NCBI GenBank assembly: GCA_964507185.1
Contig: CAZDOY010000001.1
Coordinates: 1-64,000, forward strand
DNA length: 64,000 bases
Source: CAVRTJ01 sp964507185
Lineage (GTDB): Bacteria > Acidobacteriota > UBA4820 > DSQY01
Reading direction: 5' to 3'
Shown here piece after piece: positions 1-9,068 of this stretch. The notes under the pieces were generated by a model. It saw only the letters and a list, made by a program, of their open reading frames with translations, was not told where the DNA came from and made no database searches. Numbering within the stretch: the stretch's first letter is position 1; every line of letters begins with the position of its first letter. The translations under genes were made by a program, and so were the position numbers.

Positions 1-2
1 AC

Positions 3-134
3 ACGGACAAGGCGGACCACTACAAGGACCAGGGCGCCTGCACGAACTGTCACGATTTCACGAGTTCGGACGCCATGCTCAAAGCCCCGGCGCACGCCGG
101 GCGGGTGCCTCTTCTCGAAGCACACGGTGCTTAG
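3..134 (+). CDS. c-type cytochrome, C-terminal fragment
   Basis: Only the last 43 codons are inside the window; the gene begins upstream. The frame reads CTNCHDF, a heme c attachment motif (CxxCH), followed by about 25 residues with no further motif and a TAG stop at 132-134. It is therefore the end of a c-type cytochrome, probably multiheme, acting outside the cytoplasmic membrane. A strong terminator follows 24 bases downstream, so this transcript ends before the cytochrome/ferredoxin/NrfD operon that starts at 642. Whether it belongs to the same respiratory system cannot be judged from the fragment. Confidence 0.75.
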   Translation, partial: TDKADHYKDQGACTNCHDFTSSDAMLKAPAHAGRVPLLEAHGA

Positions 135-157
135 GATATCCAAAGCGCCTTGACAGG

Positions 158-196
158 AAGGGACCGCAGATCCGTCTGCGGTCCCTTCTTTTTTTG
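158..196 (+). terminator. intrinsic terminator after the cytochrome fragment
   Basis: A perfect 12-bp stem (158-169 pairs with 176-187, core GGGACCGCAG/CTGCGGTCCC) closes a 6-base loop and runs into a T-rich tract at 186-195. This is a classic Rho-independent terminator for the gene ending at 134. Confidence 0.9.
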
Positions 197-641
197 CGGG
201 ACCAAGCCCCGGCAAGGTTCGCCTCGTTCACCTACGCCCGGCTTTTTCCTCTCGAGACTGGACGAACGGGCATCGACGCACTAGAATTACAATCATTAGA
301 CCGGCTGGGCGGAGAACATTCCTTACTCCGGCACTTCTTCAAACGCCCACTAAGCAAAGACGAGATCGAGAAGAGCAAAGCGCCGCGCCTGGACGCAGGG
401 GGGTGATTGCGCAGACGGGGACGTGCGGCCCTTGAATGGAGGGGTCCTGCGCCATGAGGTATGAGGGAAGAGCGGTTCCGCGGTCGCCCGCCTCGCGCGA
501 GAGGTGGACCGCTCGCTCCATCGCGCTGACTTCCATTCCGACAACTGTGAGAAACGGGAACCCGCGTTCTCTGCGCGGGCCTGCCATCCGTCGCCGCTCC
601 CTTCCGCTTACCCGAGAGGGAAAAGTCCCCAGGAGGATCGA
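197..641. other. intergenic leader, no gene recognised
   Basis: These 445 bases lie between the terminator and the tetraheme cytochrome start. Several open frames cross it on both strands, but none has a ribosome site or recognisable protein. The promoter of the downstream operon should lie here; I could not identify a convincing -35/-10 pair. Confidence 0.5.
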
Positions 642-1271
642 ATGCCAAATTCTCGTCGGATACGCTACTTCCGCCGGTTCTTCTCCCCGCTCGGGATTCT
701 CTCCATCCTGTCTGCGGGCGCGGTGACAGGGGTCCTCATCGTGGCCGGACTCGGGCTGCCGGTGCGCGCGGCCAATCCGGCCTCGGAGGAGCCAGCGGGA
801 CACACCGTCCAAAGCCATGCGCCTCCCGGCATGGAGGGCATTCAGGTGCCGCCTCCCGCCTTTGAGCCGGGCTTGTTTCCCTGCAGCGCCTGCCATGCCG
901 ACATGCCGGTCGATACCACGCCGAGAAAGCTGAAGGACATGCATACCGAGATCGTCCTGAAACACGGCCCCGGCATGTGGTGCCTGGACTGCCACAGCGC
1001 CAAGAACCGCGACAAGCTCCACCTCGTGGATGGAACGCTCATCGACTTTTCGAAACTTTACCTGCTCTGCGGACAGTGCCACGGAGACAAGCTTCGCGAC
1101 TGGAAGGCCGGGGTGCACGGAAAGAGGACGGGCTACTGGAACGGGCAGAAGCAGTACCTGCTGTGCGTCAACTGCCACAATCCGCACTCGCCGCACTTCA
1201 AGCCCATAAAACCCAAGCCCGCGCCAGTCCCTCCCAGGGACATTCAGCTTTCGCAAGGGAGAACCCCATGA
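642..1271 (+). CDS. membrane-anchored tetraheme cytochrome c
   Basis: The 209-residue protein starts at ATG 642, chosen because AGGAGG lies at 631-636; open frame extends upstream but has no ribosome site. An Arg-rich N-terminus and one hydrophobic segment (about residues 17-40) look like an uncleaved signal anchor. Four CxxCH heme c motifs follow: CSACH, CLDCH, CGQCH and CVNCH, with extra His residues that could be distal ligands. The stop overlaps the next start (ATGA). Gene order cytochrome, Tat ferredoxin, NrfD resembles the J-O-P part of Dsr complexes and the Nrf/CISM family. It likely passes electrons between the ferredoxin/NrfD module and periplasmic partners. The direction of electron flow is unknown. 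Confidence 0.85.
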   Translation: MPNSRRIRYFRRFFSPLGILSILSAGAVTGVLIVAGLGLPVRAANPASEEPAGHTVQSHAPPGMEGIQVPPPAFEPGLFPCSACHADMPVDTTPRKLKDMHTEIVLKHGPGMWCLDCHSAKNRDKLHLVDGTLIDFSKLYLLCGQCHGDKLRDWKAGVHGKRTGYWNGQKQYLLCVNCHNPHSPHFKPIKPKPAPVPPRDIQLSQGRTP

Positions 1272-2242
1272 GTAAGAAATTCTTGTCCCGGAACGGGGCG
1301 CCCGGGGAAGACAGCACCCGGCCGGAGGGCGGCTCAGCCGTCCCCGAACAGGATGATGCCGAATCCGCCTCACGCAGGAAGTTCATCGGAACGACCGTGC
1401 TCGCGGCAGGCGCGGCCATGCTGGCCGGCCCGGGAAGCCTTGCGATCGAAGAGTTCCTCCAGCGGAACTTCCATGAGTTGTCCAAGCAGGACCTGAAGGA
1501 GATCATCGCGCGCCTGGAAAAACAGTACTCGACCGAATACGGGAAGAAAGTCCGCGTGGGCGACGAGCCCGCCATGCCCGGAGTCCTCTTCGGGTACGGG
1601 CTCGATCTGTCGAGGTGCGTGGGGTGCCGGCGCTGCGTCTACGCCTGCGTAGCGGAGAACAACCAGTCAAGGGACCCGCAGATCCAGTGGATTCGCGTGC
1701 TGCAGATGGACAAGGACAAGGGCGTGGACCTCGCCCACGCCACGTGCTACTACGACCCGAAGGAAGTCCCGGAGGAAGGGCACTTCTACATGCCCGTCCA
1801 GTGCCACCAATGTAGAAATCCCCCGTGCGTAAGGGTCTGCCCGGTCAAGGCCACGTGGCAGGAGCCGGACGGCATCACGGTCATCGATTACAACTGGTGC
1901 ATCGGGTGCCGGTACTGCATGGCTGCCTGCCCGTACGGCGCCCGGCATTTCAACTGGGGCTTGCCGCACCTTCCTTCCGATGAAATGAACCCCGAAACCC
2001 ACTACCTCGGCAACCGGCCGCGGCCAAAGGGCGTGGTCGAGAAGTGCACCTTCTGCATCCAGCGGACGCGGAAGGGGCGATATCCCGCCTGCGTGGAAAT
2101 CTGCCCCACCGGCTCGCGAAAGTTCGGGAACCTGCTGGATCCCAACAGCGAGATCCGCTACATCATGGAACACAAGCGGGTGTTCATATTCAAGGAACAG
2201 CTGAACACGCAACCCAAGTTCTACTACTTCTACGGAGTCTGA
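1268..2242 (+). CDS. Tat-exported 4x[4Fe-4S] ferredoxin subunit (NrfC/DsrO-like)
   Basis: The 324-residue iron-sulfur subunit belongs to a CISM-type membrane oxidoreductase. The N-terminus carries a twin-arginine signal (SRRKFIG near residue 36) before a hydrophobic stretch, so the folded protein is exported. Four Cys clusters are visible: CVGCRRCVYAC, CHQCRNPPCVRVC, CIGCRYCMAACP, and CTFC with a spaced CVEICP, matching the family's four cubanes. ATG 1268 overlaps the cytochrome stop by four bases; longer upstream starts in the same frame lie inside the cytochrome gene and are not credible. It should wire the NrfD quinone site to the tetraheme cytochrome. No molybdopterin catalytic subunit is encoded beside it. 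Confidence 0.92.
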   Translation: MSKKFLSRNGAPGEDSTRPEGGSAVPEQDDAESASRRKFIGTTVLAAGAAMLAGPGSLAIEEFLQRNFHELSKQDLKEIIARLEKQYSTEYGKKVRVGDEPAMPGVLFGYGLDLSRCVGCRRCVYACVAENNQSRDPQIQWIRVLQMDKDKGVDLAHATCYYDPKEVPEEGHFYMPVQCHQCRNPPCVRVCPVKATWQEPDGITVIDYNWCIGCRYCMAACPYGARHFNWGLPHLPSDEMNPETHYLGNRPRPKGVVEKCTFCIQRTRKGRYPACVEICPTGSRKFGNLLDPNSEIRYIMEHKRVFIFKEQLNTQPKFYYFYGV

Positions 2243-2246
2243 GGCC

Positions 2247-3482
2247 ATGGAGAAAGCACGCAGTTTCTGGCGGTTTATTCAGAAGAGCGTCCGCCTGGTC
2301 GTGACCGGCAACCGGTACTACTACGCGTGGGTCGTGTTCCTTCTCCTGGTCATGGGTTTCGGCGTGGCGGCCTATGTGAGGCAGATCAAGTACGGCCTCA
2401 TCCTCACGCACATGAGGGACCAGGTATCGTGGGGCTTCTACATAGGAAACTTCACCTTTCTGGTGGGGATCGCCGCGGCGGCGGTCATGCTCGTGATCCC
2501 CGCTTACATTTACAACTGGAAACCCATCAAGGAGATCACCCTCCTGGGGGAGATACTGGCCCTCGCCGCACTGGTGATGTGCCTGGGTTTCGTGCTCGTG
2601 GACATCGGACGCCCGGACCGATTCTGGCACATCATTCCCTTTGTGGGTCTCTTGAACTTCCCGTCCTCGATGCTCTCGTGGGATGTGCTTGTTCTCAACG
2701 GTTACCTGTTCATCAACTGGGCCGTGGTCACGTACATGCTCTTCTGCGCCTATCAGGGGAAGCCCTACAGAAAGGGGCTCGTCTACCCGCTGGTGATCCT
2801 CTCCATTCCCTGGGCGGTGAGCATCCACACGATTACGGCTTTCCTTTACAACGCGCTCCCGGCGAGGCCCTTCTGGAACGCTTCTATTCTCGCGCCGCGA
2901 TTTCTCGCGTCGGCTTTCTGCTCGGGACCGGCCATCTTGCTCATCCTTTTGCAGGTGTTGCGAAAGATGACCCGTCTCGAGATCACCGACCAGGCCATTT
3001 TCAAGATTGCGGAACTCATGGCTTATGCGATGGGCATCAACCTCTTCCTTCAGGGCGCGGAGATATTCAAGGAGTTCTATTCGCACACCGAACACTTCGT
3101 GTTCACCCAGTACCTCTATTTCGGATTCCATGGGCACAACACGCTGGTGCCCTATGCGTGGGCATCCGTACTGTGCGGCGTGGCGGCATTTCTGCTTTTC
3201 CTTTTGCCCAGGACGAGGAGAAACTGGGTGACGTTGAACATCGGATGCGTTCTGATCTACTCCAGCGTTTACATAGAGAAAGGCATGGGGTTGATCATTC
3301 CCGGCTTCACCCCGTCGACCCTCGGAGAAATCTACGAGTACGTGCCGTCCTGGACCGAGATCAAGATAGCCATGGGCATTTTCGCCCTGGGCTTTCTGGT
3401 CTTCACCTTCATGCTGAAGGTTGCCGTTCCCATCATGCTCGGAGAGTTCACAAAGGCCGGAAACCAGCCGACGGGCACCTAG
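2247..3482 (+). CDS. NrfD/PsrC-family quinone-interacting membrane subunit
   Basis: The 411-residue polytopic protein has about ten hydrophobic segments, beginning at YYYAWVVFLLLVMGFGVAAY, and segments such as LGFVLVDIGRPDRFW that are typical of NrfD/PsrC. Proteins of this family exchange electrons with the menaquinone or ubiquinone pool in the cytoplasmic membrane. ATG 2247 lies four bases after the ferredoxin stop, so the three genes are co-transcribed. Length is usual for the long NrfD/DsrP/ActC-type group. Together with the preceding genes it forms a minimal quinone:cytochrome c or cytochrome c:quinone oxidoreductase. Confidence 0.9.
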   Translation: MEKARSFWRFIQKSVRLVVTGNRYYYAWVVFLLLVMGFGVAAYVRQIKYGLILTHMRDQVSWGFYIGNFTFLVGIAAAAVMLVIPAYIYNWKPIKEITLLGEILALAALVMCLGFVLVDIGRPDRFWHIIPFVGLLNFPSSMLSWDVLVLNGYLFINWAVVTYMLFCAYQGKPYRKGLVYPLVILSIPWAVSIHTITAFLYNALPARPFWNASILAPRFLASAFCSGPAILLILLQVLRKMTRLEITDQAIFKIAELMAYAMGINLFLQGAEIFKEFYSHTEHFVFTQYLYFGFHGHNTLVPYAWASVLCGVAAFLLFLLPRTRRNWVTLNIGCVLIYSSVYIEKGMGLIIPGFTPSTLGEIYEYVPSWTEIKIAMGIFALGFLVFTFMLKVAVPIMLGEFTKAGNQPTGT

Positions 3483-3555
3483 CAGGTTGCTTCTCTGAGG
3501 CACCGCTTCGAAACGGAGGCGGTCCTCGCCCCTGTCGGGCTGTTTCAGTGCGCTT

Positions 3556-3580
3556 GGAGGCGCCCTTTCGGGGCGCCTCC
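3556..3580 (+). terminator. hairpin after the NrfD operon
   Basis: A perfect 10-bp stem, GGAGGCGCCC (3556-3565) pairing with GGGCGCCTCC (3571-3580), with a 5-base loop lies 74 bases after the NrfD stop. No T tract follows, so it may be a Rho-assisted terminator or an RNA-stabilising hairpin rather than a full intrinsic terminator. Confidence 0.45.
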
Positions 3581-3665
3581 AGCCGCGCCGGCGGCGTGGG
3601 TGTCATGCCTGTCCCCAGCCCACATTCTTAATCGAGTTGCGCTATCATTAACATGGAGGTAAGCC

Positions 3666-4946
3666 ATGTTCATCGACCAGATTCAAGCCAGAGAAATACT
3701 CGATTCGCGCGGGAATCCGACGGTTGAAGTGGAAGTCATTCTCGAAGACGGGACGGTCGGACGGGCTTCCGTGCCTTCCGGGGCTTCCACCGGAGAGGCC
3801 GAGGCCGTGGAACTGCGCGACGGGGACAAGGCGCGGTACCTGGGAAAAGGGGTGCTCAAGGCCGTCGAGAACGTCAACGACGTGATCGCCGAAGCCCTGG
3901 AGGGCGCCGACCCTCTCGACCAGCGGGCGCTCGATCTGGAATTGCTGCGCCTGGACGGAACGGGCAACAAGGGGAACCTGGGCGCCAACGCTCTCCTGGG
4001 GGTTTCCGAGGCCGCGTCGAGAGCCGGCGCAGGCCTGTTGCAGCTCCCGCTTTACAGGTACCTGGGCGGTGTCTTCGCGCATCGGTTGCCGGTACCCATG
4101 ATGAACGTCCTGAACGGCGGCGCCCACGCCGACAACAACGTCGATGTCCAGGAGTTCATGATCGTGCCCGTCGGCGCTCGCACCTTCCGCGAGGCCCTGA
4201 GGATGGGGTCTGAAATCTATCACCACCTGAAGGCCCTGTTGAAGGAGAACAAGCTCTCCACGGGTATCGGCGACGAGGGAGGCTTCGCGCCGGACCTGCC
4301 CAGCGATGAAGACGCGCTCAAGCTTCTGGTACAGGCCATCGAGAAAGCGGGCCACCAGCCGGGAAAGGACGTCTACCTGGCTCTGGACGTGGCCGCCAGC
4401 AATACGTGGGATCCCGAAAAGAAGACCTACATGGTGGGCAGAATGAGAACCGCGTCCGAACTCATCGACCTCTACGGGGAGTGGATCGGCCGCTATCCTC
4501 TGCTGTCCATCGAAGACGGCATAGGCGAGCACGACCGCGAAGGGTGGCAGGCCTTGACCGAGGCCCTGGGTGGAAAGGTCCAGCTCGTGGGCGACGACAA
4601 CGTCGTCACGAATCCCGAGCTGATACGGAAGGCCATCGAGGACCGGATCGCCAACGCGATCCTTATCAAGCCCAACCAGATAGGAACGGTGACAGAAACG
4701 CTCGAGGCCGTGGAAATGACGAAACGCGCCGGCTACGGCGTCGTCATCAGTCACAGGTCCGGAGAGACGGAGGATACGTTCATCGCCGACCTGGCCGTGG
4801 CCGTCAACGCCGATTTCATCAAAACGGGAGCGCCCTGTCGCATGGACCGGCTAGCCAAGTACAACCAGCTTCTTCGCATCGAGGAGGACCTGGCCGAGGC
4901 GGCCCGCTACGCGGGGATGGAGGTGGTGGAACGCCTGAAAGGGTAA
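3666..4946 (+). CDS. eno: enolase (phosphopyruvate hydratase)
   Basis: Enolase converts 2-phosphoglycerate to phosphoenolpyruvate in the cytoplasm. The 426 residues match the usual bacterial length. Visible motifs are the N-terminal EILDSRGNPTVEVEV, PSGASTGEAEAVELRDGD (the mobile Ser loop), the metal-site SIEDGIGEHD, catalytic Lys in LIKPNQIGT and the signature SHRSGETEDTFIADLAV. ATG 3666 is preceded by GGAGG at 3655-3659. The stop overlaps the start of the FtsB-like gene (TAATG), a linkage seen in many proteobacteria. All key residues appear intact. Confidence 0.98.
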   Translation: MFIDQIQAREILDSRGNPTVEVEVILEDGTVGRASVPSGASTGEAEAVELRDGDKARYLGKGVLKAVENVNDVIAEALEGADPLDQRALDLELLRLDGTGNKGNLGANALLGVSEAASRAGAGLLQLPLYRYLGGVFAHRLPVPMMNVLNGGAHADNNVDVQEFMIVPVGARTFREALRMGSEIYHHLKALLKENKLSTGIGDEGGFAPDLPSDEDALKLLVQAIEKAGHQPGKDVYLALDVAASNTWDPEKKTYMVGRMRTASELIDLYGEWIGRYPLLSIEDGIGEHDREGWQALTEALGGKVQLVGDDNVVTNPELIRKAIEDRIANAILIKPNQIGTVTETLEAVEMTKRAGYGVVISHRSGETEDTFIADLAVAVNADFIKTGAPCRMDRLAKYNQLLRIEEDLAEAARYAGMEVVERLKG

Positions 4947-5317
4947 TGTCCAGGAAGGCTCAGATTGGATGGAGCCTCATAGTGATCGTGTGGCTTCCCA
5001 TGCTTGCCCTGCTCGTATGGGGCAAGGGGGGGGTGCTCGATCTAGTGGCCATGCGCCGCCAGGTCCGGGACCTGCAGCGGGAAGTGCAGGCCCTCGAAAA
5101 GGAGAACGCCAGACTCAAGGACGTCATCGATCAATTGAGAAAAGACCCTGCTCTTTACGAACCGTTGGCCAGGGAGCGCTATTTTATGAAAAAGCCGGGC
5201 GAAGTCATCCTCTATTTGCCGCCGAAGCCGCCGGACGAGAACGGAACGGCTCATGGAGCGAGGAATCCGGGTGACGGCGGGCAGCAGGGAAAGACCGGTG
5301 GAGGCGGACTACCGTGA
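4946..5317 (+). CDS. ftsB: FtsB/DivIC-family septum formation protein
   Basis: The 123-residue bitopic protein has a short cytoplasmic start, one membrane segment (IVIVWLPMLALLVW) and a heptad-like coiled coil (residues about 32-58, DLQREVQALEKENARLKDVI), then the ERYFMKKPGEVI segment typical of DivIC/FtsB. These proteins join FtsL and FtsQ in the divisome. The start overlaps the eno stop by one base, and eno-ftsB is a well-known gene pair. The Gly/Pro-rich C-terminal tail beyond residue 95 is longer than in short FtsB proteins and looks disordered. Confidence 0.87.
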   Translation: MSRKAQIGWSLIVIVWLPMLALLVWGKGGVLDLVAMRRQVRDLQREVQALEKENARLKDVIDQLRKDPALYEPLARERYFMKKPGEVILYLPPKPPDENGTAHGARNPGDGGQQGKTGGGGLP

Positions 5318-6105
5318 AGGCACGTGCTTTCAACCGCGCGATCATCAACGGGATCTTTCCTTTCGGCCCTTGCTGTCTATGCGGGGCGGACAGCGCGGGC
5401 GGCCCCTTCCCCGGAGTCTGCCGCCGGTGCTGGGGGGCGAGGCGCCGCCCCGGCCGACTTACGTGTCCTACCTGCGGGATCCCCCTTCCGCCCGTAGAGG
5501 GCCAGGAGCCCCACGTATGTGGTGCGTGCCTGGCCGATCCCCCGGCTTTTACGGCCCACGCAAGCGCATATATCTACGCGGGCCCCGTGAGGAGAGCCAT
5601 GCTCCTTTACAAGGAAAACAAACGGTATCCGCTCGCCGCGCCGTTCGGGGCGTCCGTTGCGCGCACAGCCCGCAGGACATGGCCCGAGGCTGAGTGGGAC
5701 GTCGTCCTCTTCGTGCCGAGTCCTTTCAGACGCAGGCTGACCCGTGGATTCGAACCCGCCGGCCTGATAGCCGGAGGCGTGGCTGCAAAACTGGGCATAC
5801 CGTGCGACCGGGCGCTCCGGATGAGGAAGAACGTGAAGGAGCAGAAAGGGCTTTCTCGGCCAGCGCGACGAACCAACGTGCGGGGTGCCTTCGAGGCGGA
5901 CAAGCGGCGGGTCAAGGGCCAGCGGGTGCTTCTGGTGGACGACGTCATGACGACGGGGGCCACCTTGCGCCAGGCCGCCCGCGTCCTGAGGCGGGCGGGG
6001 GCCGAGGTCCACGCGGCGACCGTTGCAATGGTGGTTAAAAGAGAACTGGACATGGAAGGGGCGGACGTCGTCCCGGCGATGGGAGGTGAACGTAATCATG
6101 GGTGA
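5314..6105 (+). CDS. comF: ComF family phosphoribosyltransferase-like protein
   Basis: The 263-residue protein starts at GTG 5314, overlapping the ftsB stop. The N-terminus has two pairs of zinc-knuckle cysteines (CCLCGAD, CRRC, then CPTCG and CGACL), followed by a type I phosphoribosyltransferase fold with the PRPP-loop motif VLLVDDVMTTGATL. ComF proteins act in DNA uptake in naturally competent bacteria, but homologues are widespread in non-competent ones, so the role here is open. The last eight bases overlap the following SDR gene. Confidence 0.9.
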   Translation: MKARAFNRAIINGIFPFGPCCLCGADSAGGPFPGVCRRCWGARRRPGRLTCPTCGIPLPPVEGQEPHVCGACLADPPAFTAHASAYIYAGPVRRAMLLYKENKRYPLAAPFGASVARTARRTWPEAEWDVVLFVPSPFRRRLTRGFEPAGLIAGGVAAKLGIPCDRALRMRKNVKEQKGLSRPARRTNVRGAFEADKRRVKGQRVLLVDDVMTTGATLRQAARVLRRAGAEVHAATVAMVVKRELDMEGADVVPAMGGERNHG

Positions 6106-6919
6106 TCTGAGAGGTAAGACGCTGTTCATCACCGGTGCGAGCCGGGGCATCGGAAAGGCCATTGGCATGCGCGCCGCGCGGGATGGAGCCAGGATCGTCA
6201 TCGCGGCAAAGACGACCGAGCCCCACCCCAATCTGCCCGGCACGATCTACTCGGCCGCCGACGAGATGCGCCAGGCCGGCGGCCACGCCCTCGCCCTGCC
6301 CGTGGATATCAGGGACGAGGCACAGATCGAGGACGCGGTGCAAAAGACCGTCGAGGCCTACGGGGGCATCGATATCGTCGTAAACAACGCCAGCGCCATT
6401 GATTTGAGAGGTACCGCGGACCTTCCCGTGAAGAAATGGGACCTGATGCACGACATCAACGCCAGGGGGACGTGGGTCACCTCCAAACTCTGCCTTCCCT
6501 ACCTTCTGGAAGCCGAGAACCCCCATATCCTCAACCTGTCGCCGCCCCTCAACATGGAGGCACGGTGGTTCGCGCCGCACGTCGCCTACACCATGGCAAA
6601 GTACGGCATGAGCCTCTGCGTCCTGGGCATGGCGGACGAGTTCAAGGACCAGGGTGTCGCCGTCAATGCCCTGTGGCCGAAGACGACCGTCGCCACGGCC
6701 GCCGTCGTCAACCTTCTGGGGGGCGAGGAAGTGGCCGCGCGCTCCCGAAAACCGGATGTCGTGGCCGACGCCGCGCATGCCATACTAACCAGGCCCAGCC
6801 GGGAATGTACGGGCAACTTCTTCATCGACGAGGAGGTTCTCCGCGCTGAAGGCGTGACCGACTTCGATCAGTATGCCGTCAACCCCGGCATGGAGCTGAT
6901 CCCGGATTTCTTCCTCTGA
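6098..6919 (+). CDS. short-chain dehydrogenase/reductase, HSDL2-like
   Basis: The 273-residue NAD(P)-dependent dehydrogenase starts at ATG 6098 after GGGAGGTGAA. It shows the Rossmann motif TGASRGIGKA, the NNAS motif (VVNNASAID) and the catalytic pair YTMAK (Tyr and Lys four apart), with LNLSPP in the Ser position. The C-terminal ANPG/ELIPDFFL-type ending and overall pattern resemble hydroxysteroid dehydrogenase-like protein 2, found in bacteria in fatty-acyl contexts. The substrate is unknown. It overlaps comF by eight bases, so it is likely co-transcribed with eno-ftsB-comF. Confidence 0.88.
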   Translation: MGDLRGKTLFITGASRGIGKAIGMRAARDGARIVIAAKTTEPHPNLPGTIYSAADEMRQAGGHALALPVDIRDEAQIEDAVQKTVEAYGGIDIVVNNASAIDLRGTADLPVKKWDLMHDINARGTWVTSKLCLPYLLEAENPHILNLSPPLNMEARWFAPHVAYTMAKYGMSLCVLGMADEFKDQGVAVNALWPKTTVATAAVVNLLGGEEVAARSRKPDVVADAAHAILTRPSRECTGNFFIDEEVLRAEGVTDFDQYAVNPGMELIPDFFL

Positions 6920-6965
6920 CGGCCTGTCGAAAAAGACCCACCCATCGATTCGGCCGGAGGAACCG

Positions 6966-7664
6966 ATGGCAAAAAGAAGATACCGGATTCACCGAGGCGG
7001 CGCTTTGGCGACCCGGCCCAATCCCGTAAGCGACGAACTCGTGGCCGACCTGGCAGACCTCCTGGGATTGGTCCGCCAGTCGGACGTCCGCCGCCTCGAA
7101 ACCGCAGTGGTCAAGGCCGTCTCGATCGCGGATCCCGCGCCCCGGGGCCGAGTCGCCCCGCAGCCCGAGTCCGTAAAGGTGGAAGCGGAAGGACTGGGAA
7201 AGGCCTGCGAGGGGCTCGAAGACGCGCTGGCCCGCCTCTCTTCGACGACGCAGGGGGTCCTGGACCGGCAAGGTTTCGCCCGGGAACGCATTCGCCGCCT
7301 GCGAAGAACCCTTCGCGAAGCGCGCATGGCCGCCCGGAAGGCCGAACAGGACGATCCCGCCCGGCAGCCTCCGCCGCCGCCGGGCAGGAGGGTGCTTGCG
7401 GCCGTCGTCTGGGATTTGTGCCGGGTCTTCAACGCCTTTCTACCTGAGTCACACCCGGTCCACGATCGGTACGAAGGACCGGCGTACCTCGAGGCCCGTG
7501 AGATTGAACCGCCCCTCGAGACGCGCGAGGAAACCTTGAGGACGGCCTTTGTCCGCATGGTCCTGGACGGAGCGGGCATCCCCTATCCGCGAGGCAGGGA
7601 CGCGGATGATCCGGCCGCCGGACTCGGTCGTTTCATCCGAAAGATCCGCCCGCCGGTAAAATGA
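6966..7664 (+). CDS. hypothetical protein, 232 residues
   Basis: I do not recognise this protein. It starts at ATG 6966 after GGAGGAACCG and is rich in Arg, Ala and Glu. It has helical segments (about residues 60-130) and a Pro run near residue 138, with no signal peptide, membrane segment or catalytic motif. Position and strand fit the end of the preceding operon (46-base gap). The opposite strand is also open, but without a ribosome site, so the plus-strand reading is preferred. Confidence 0.6.
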   Translation: MAKRRYRIHRGGALATRPNPVSDELVADLADLLGLVRQSDVRRLETAVVKAVSIADPAPRGRVAPQPESVKVEAEGLGKACEGLEDALARLSSTTQGVLDRQGFARERIRRLRRTLREARMAARKAEQDDPARQPPPPPGRRVLAAVVWDLCRVFNAFLPESHPVHDRYEGPAYLEAREIEPPLETREETLRTAFVRMVLDGAGIPYPRGRDADDPAAGLGRFIRKIRPPVK

Positions 7665-7712
7665 GCCGGCGGCTGGCGGTACCTCGCCGGGGCGGTTCGT
7701 GCACTCCACCGG

Positions 7713-8894
7713 TCAGGCAAGGAGGGCGGGCAGGTCCTCCTGTTTGCGTCCGGTGACGACCGCATCCTCCGAGCCGACCAGCACGTTGACTTCCGATCGG
7801 AAGCCGAAGCGTCCCGGCAGATAGATGCCTGGCTCGATGGAGAACAGCGTGTCGGCCAGGAGCCTTCGCGTGTCCCTCGTTTCGTAGTCGTCCATGTTGG
7901 CGCCGTTGGCGTGGTCTTCCTCGTAGATCGAATGGCCGGTCCGGTGAATGAAGTAGTCGCCGTACCCGGCCCTGTCGATGACGTCCCGGGTCGCGCGGTC
8001 CACTTCCCATCCGCAGACCTTGTCGCGGGCGGCCGTGAGGGCCTTGGCGATGCCCGCGTCGCGGGCGTCGCGGACAATCCTGAAGACCTTTCCCTGTTCC
8101 TCCGGGACGGTCGCCCCCGTCCAAGCACACCACGTGATGTCTGCGTAGACGGATTCCGGCGTCTGCTCCTTGCCCCACAGGTCCAGCAGGAGCACCTGGC
8201 CTCCCCGGATGGTGCTGCTGCCTTCTGGGCCGGGTTCGTAGTGCGGGTCGGCGGCGTGGGCGTCCACCCCCACGATGGGCGGCGCGTCGGTCACCAGTCC
8301 GCCGGCTTTCATGTGGTCCAGCATGGCCTGCTGGAGCGCGTACTCCGTGAGGGGATCACCCGCGTCGAGCGCCGCACGGACCCTCGCGAATGCCATGTCC
8401 ACCGTGTCCAGGAGCACCTCCATCGCGTGGTAGTGCCCCTTCGTCTGCGCTTCGGACAGGGTGACCTCGAAGCGGGCCACCAGGTCGCCAGAGGACACGA
8501 GCTGGAGACCGAGGCCGCACAGGTATTCCCCCATTCCGGCATCGAGACGCCCAAGGGCGGGTATGACGCCTTCCGGCGAGTACTGGCACGCGAGGGCCTT
8601 GACGCCCGTGAGCGCCTTGGCAAGCTTGGCCTGCCAGTCCTGCCACTGGCCGTAGAGCACGAGGGAACCCGGGAGGTGGTCGAGGCTGTGGGGCTCGATC
8701 TGGTTGCATAGCCTCGTGGGTTCGCCCTCTGCGGGAATCACGTAGAACCAGCGCCGGGTCACCATGGTCTTGCCGGACAGCCCGAGCAGGCGCTGGGCAA
8801 TCGGGTCCGATCCCCTGAAGTCGGCGAAGATCCAGGCGTCGACTTTTTCCTCGCGAAGTGCTTGCTGTATGCTTCTTAGACGTTCTTCGTTCAT
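7713..8894 (-). CDS. M24 family metallopeptidase (Xaa-Pro aminopeptidase-like)
   Basis: The 393-residue protein has a creatinase-like N-terminal domain and a C-terminal pita-bread domain. Metal ligands of the M24 family are visible: Asp in LLLDLWGKE and VYADITWCA, His in HRTGHSIYEEDHANG, Glu in FSIEPGIYLP and Glu in RSEVNVLV. It likely releases N-terminal residues ahead of proline in the cytoplasm using two divalent metals. The start has GGAGG a few bases upstream on the reverse strand. It stands alone, convergent with the upstream gene and divergent from the thioesterase gene. Confidence 0.93.
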   Translation of the reverse strand: MNEERLRSIQQALREEKVDAWIFADFRGSDPIAQRLLGLSGKTMVTRRWFYVIPAEGEPTRLCNQIEPHSLDHLPGSLVLYGQWQDWQAKLAKALTGVKALACQYSPEGVIPALGRLDAGMGEYLCGLGLQLVSSGDLVARFEVTLSEAQTKGHYHAMEVLLDTVDMAFARVRAALDAGDPLTEYALQQAMLDHMKAGGLVTDAPPIVGVDAHAADPHYEPGPEGSSTIRGGQVLLLDLWGKEQTPESVYADITWCAWTGATVPEEQGKVFRIVRDARDAGIAKALTAARDKVCGWEVDRATRDVIDRAGYGDYFIHRTGHSIYEEDHANGANMDDYETRDTRRLLADTLFSIEPGIYLPGRFGFRSEVNVLVGSEDAVVTGRKQEDLPALLA

Positions 8895-9068
8895 GATAGG
8901 ATAAACCTCCGGAAAGGAATTGCGGTGCGCCCCCTGGCGCAGAGAGTGAAAACGGAGCCGCGAGTCGCCCCAGGGCGAGAGAAGAGAGCTGACAGACGGC
9001 TTCCGCCGATTCGCACGTCTTTAACATTGTGGAGCACTCAGCCTATCGATTCAACCGGAGCCTGGACA

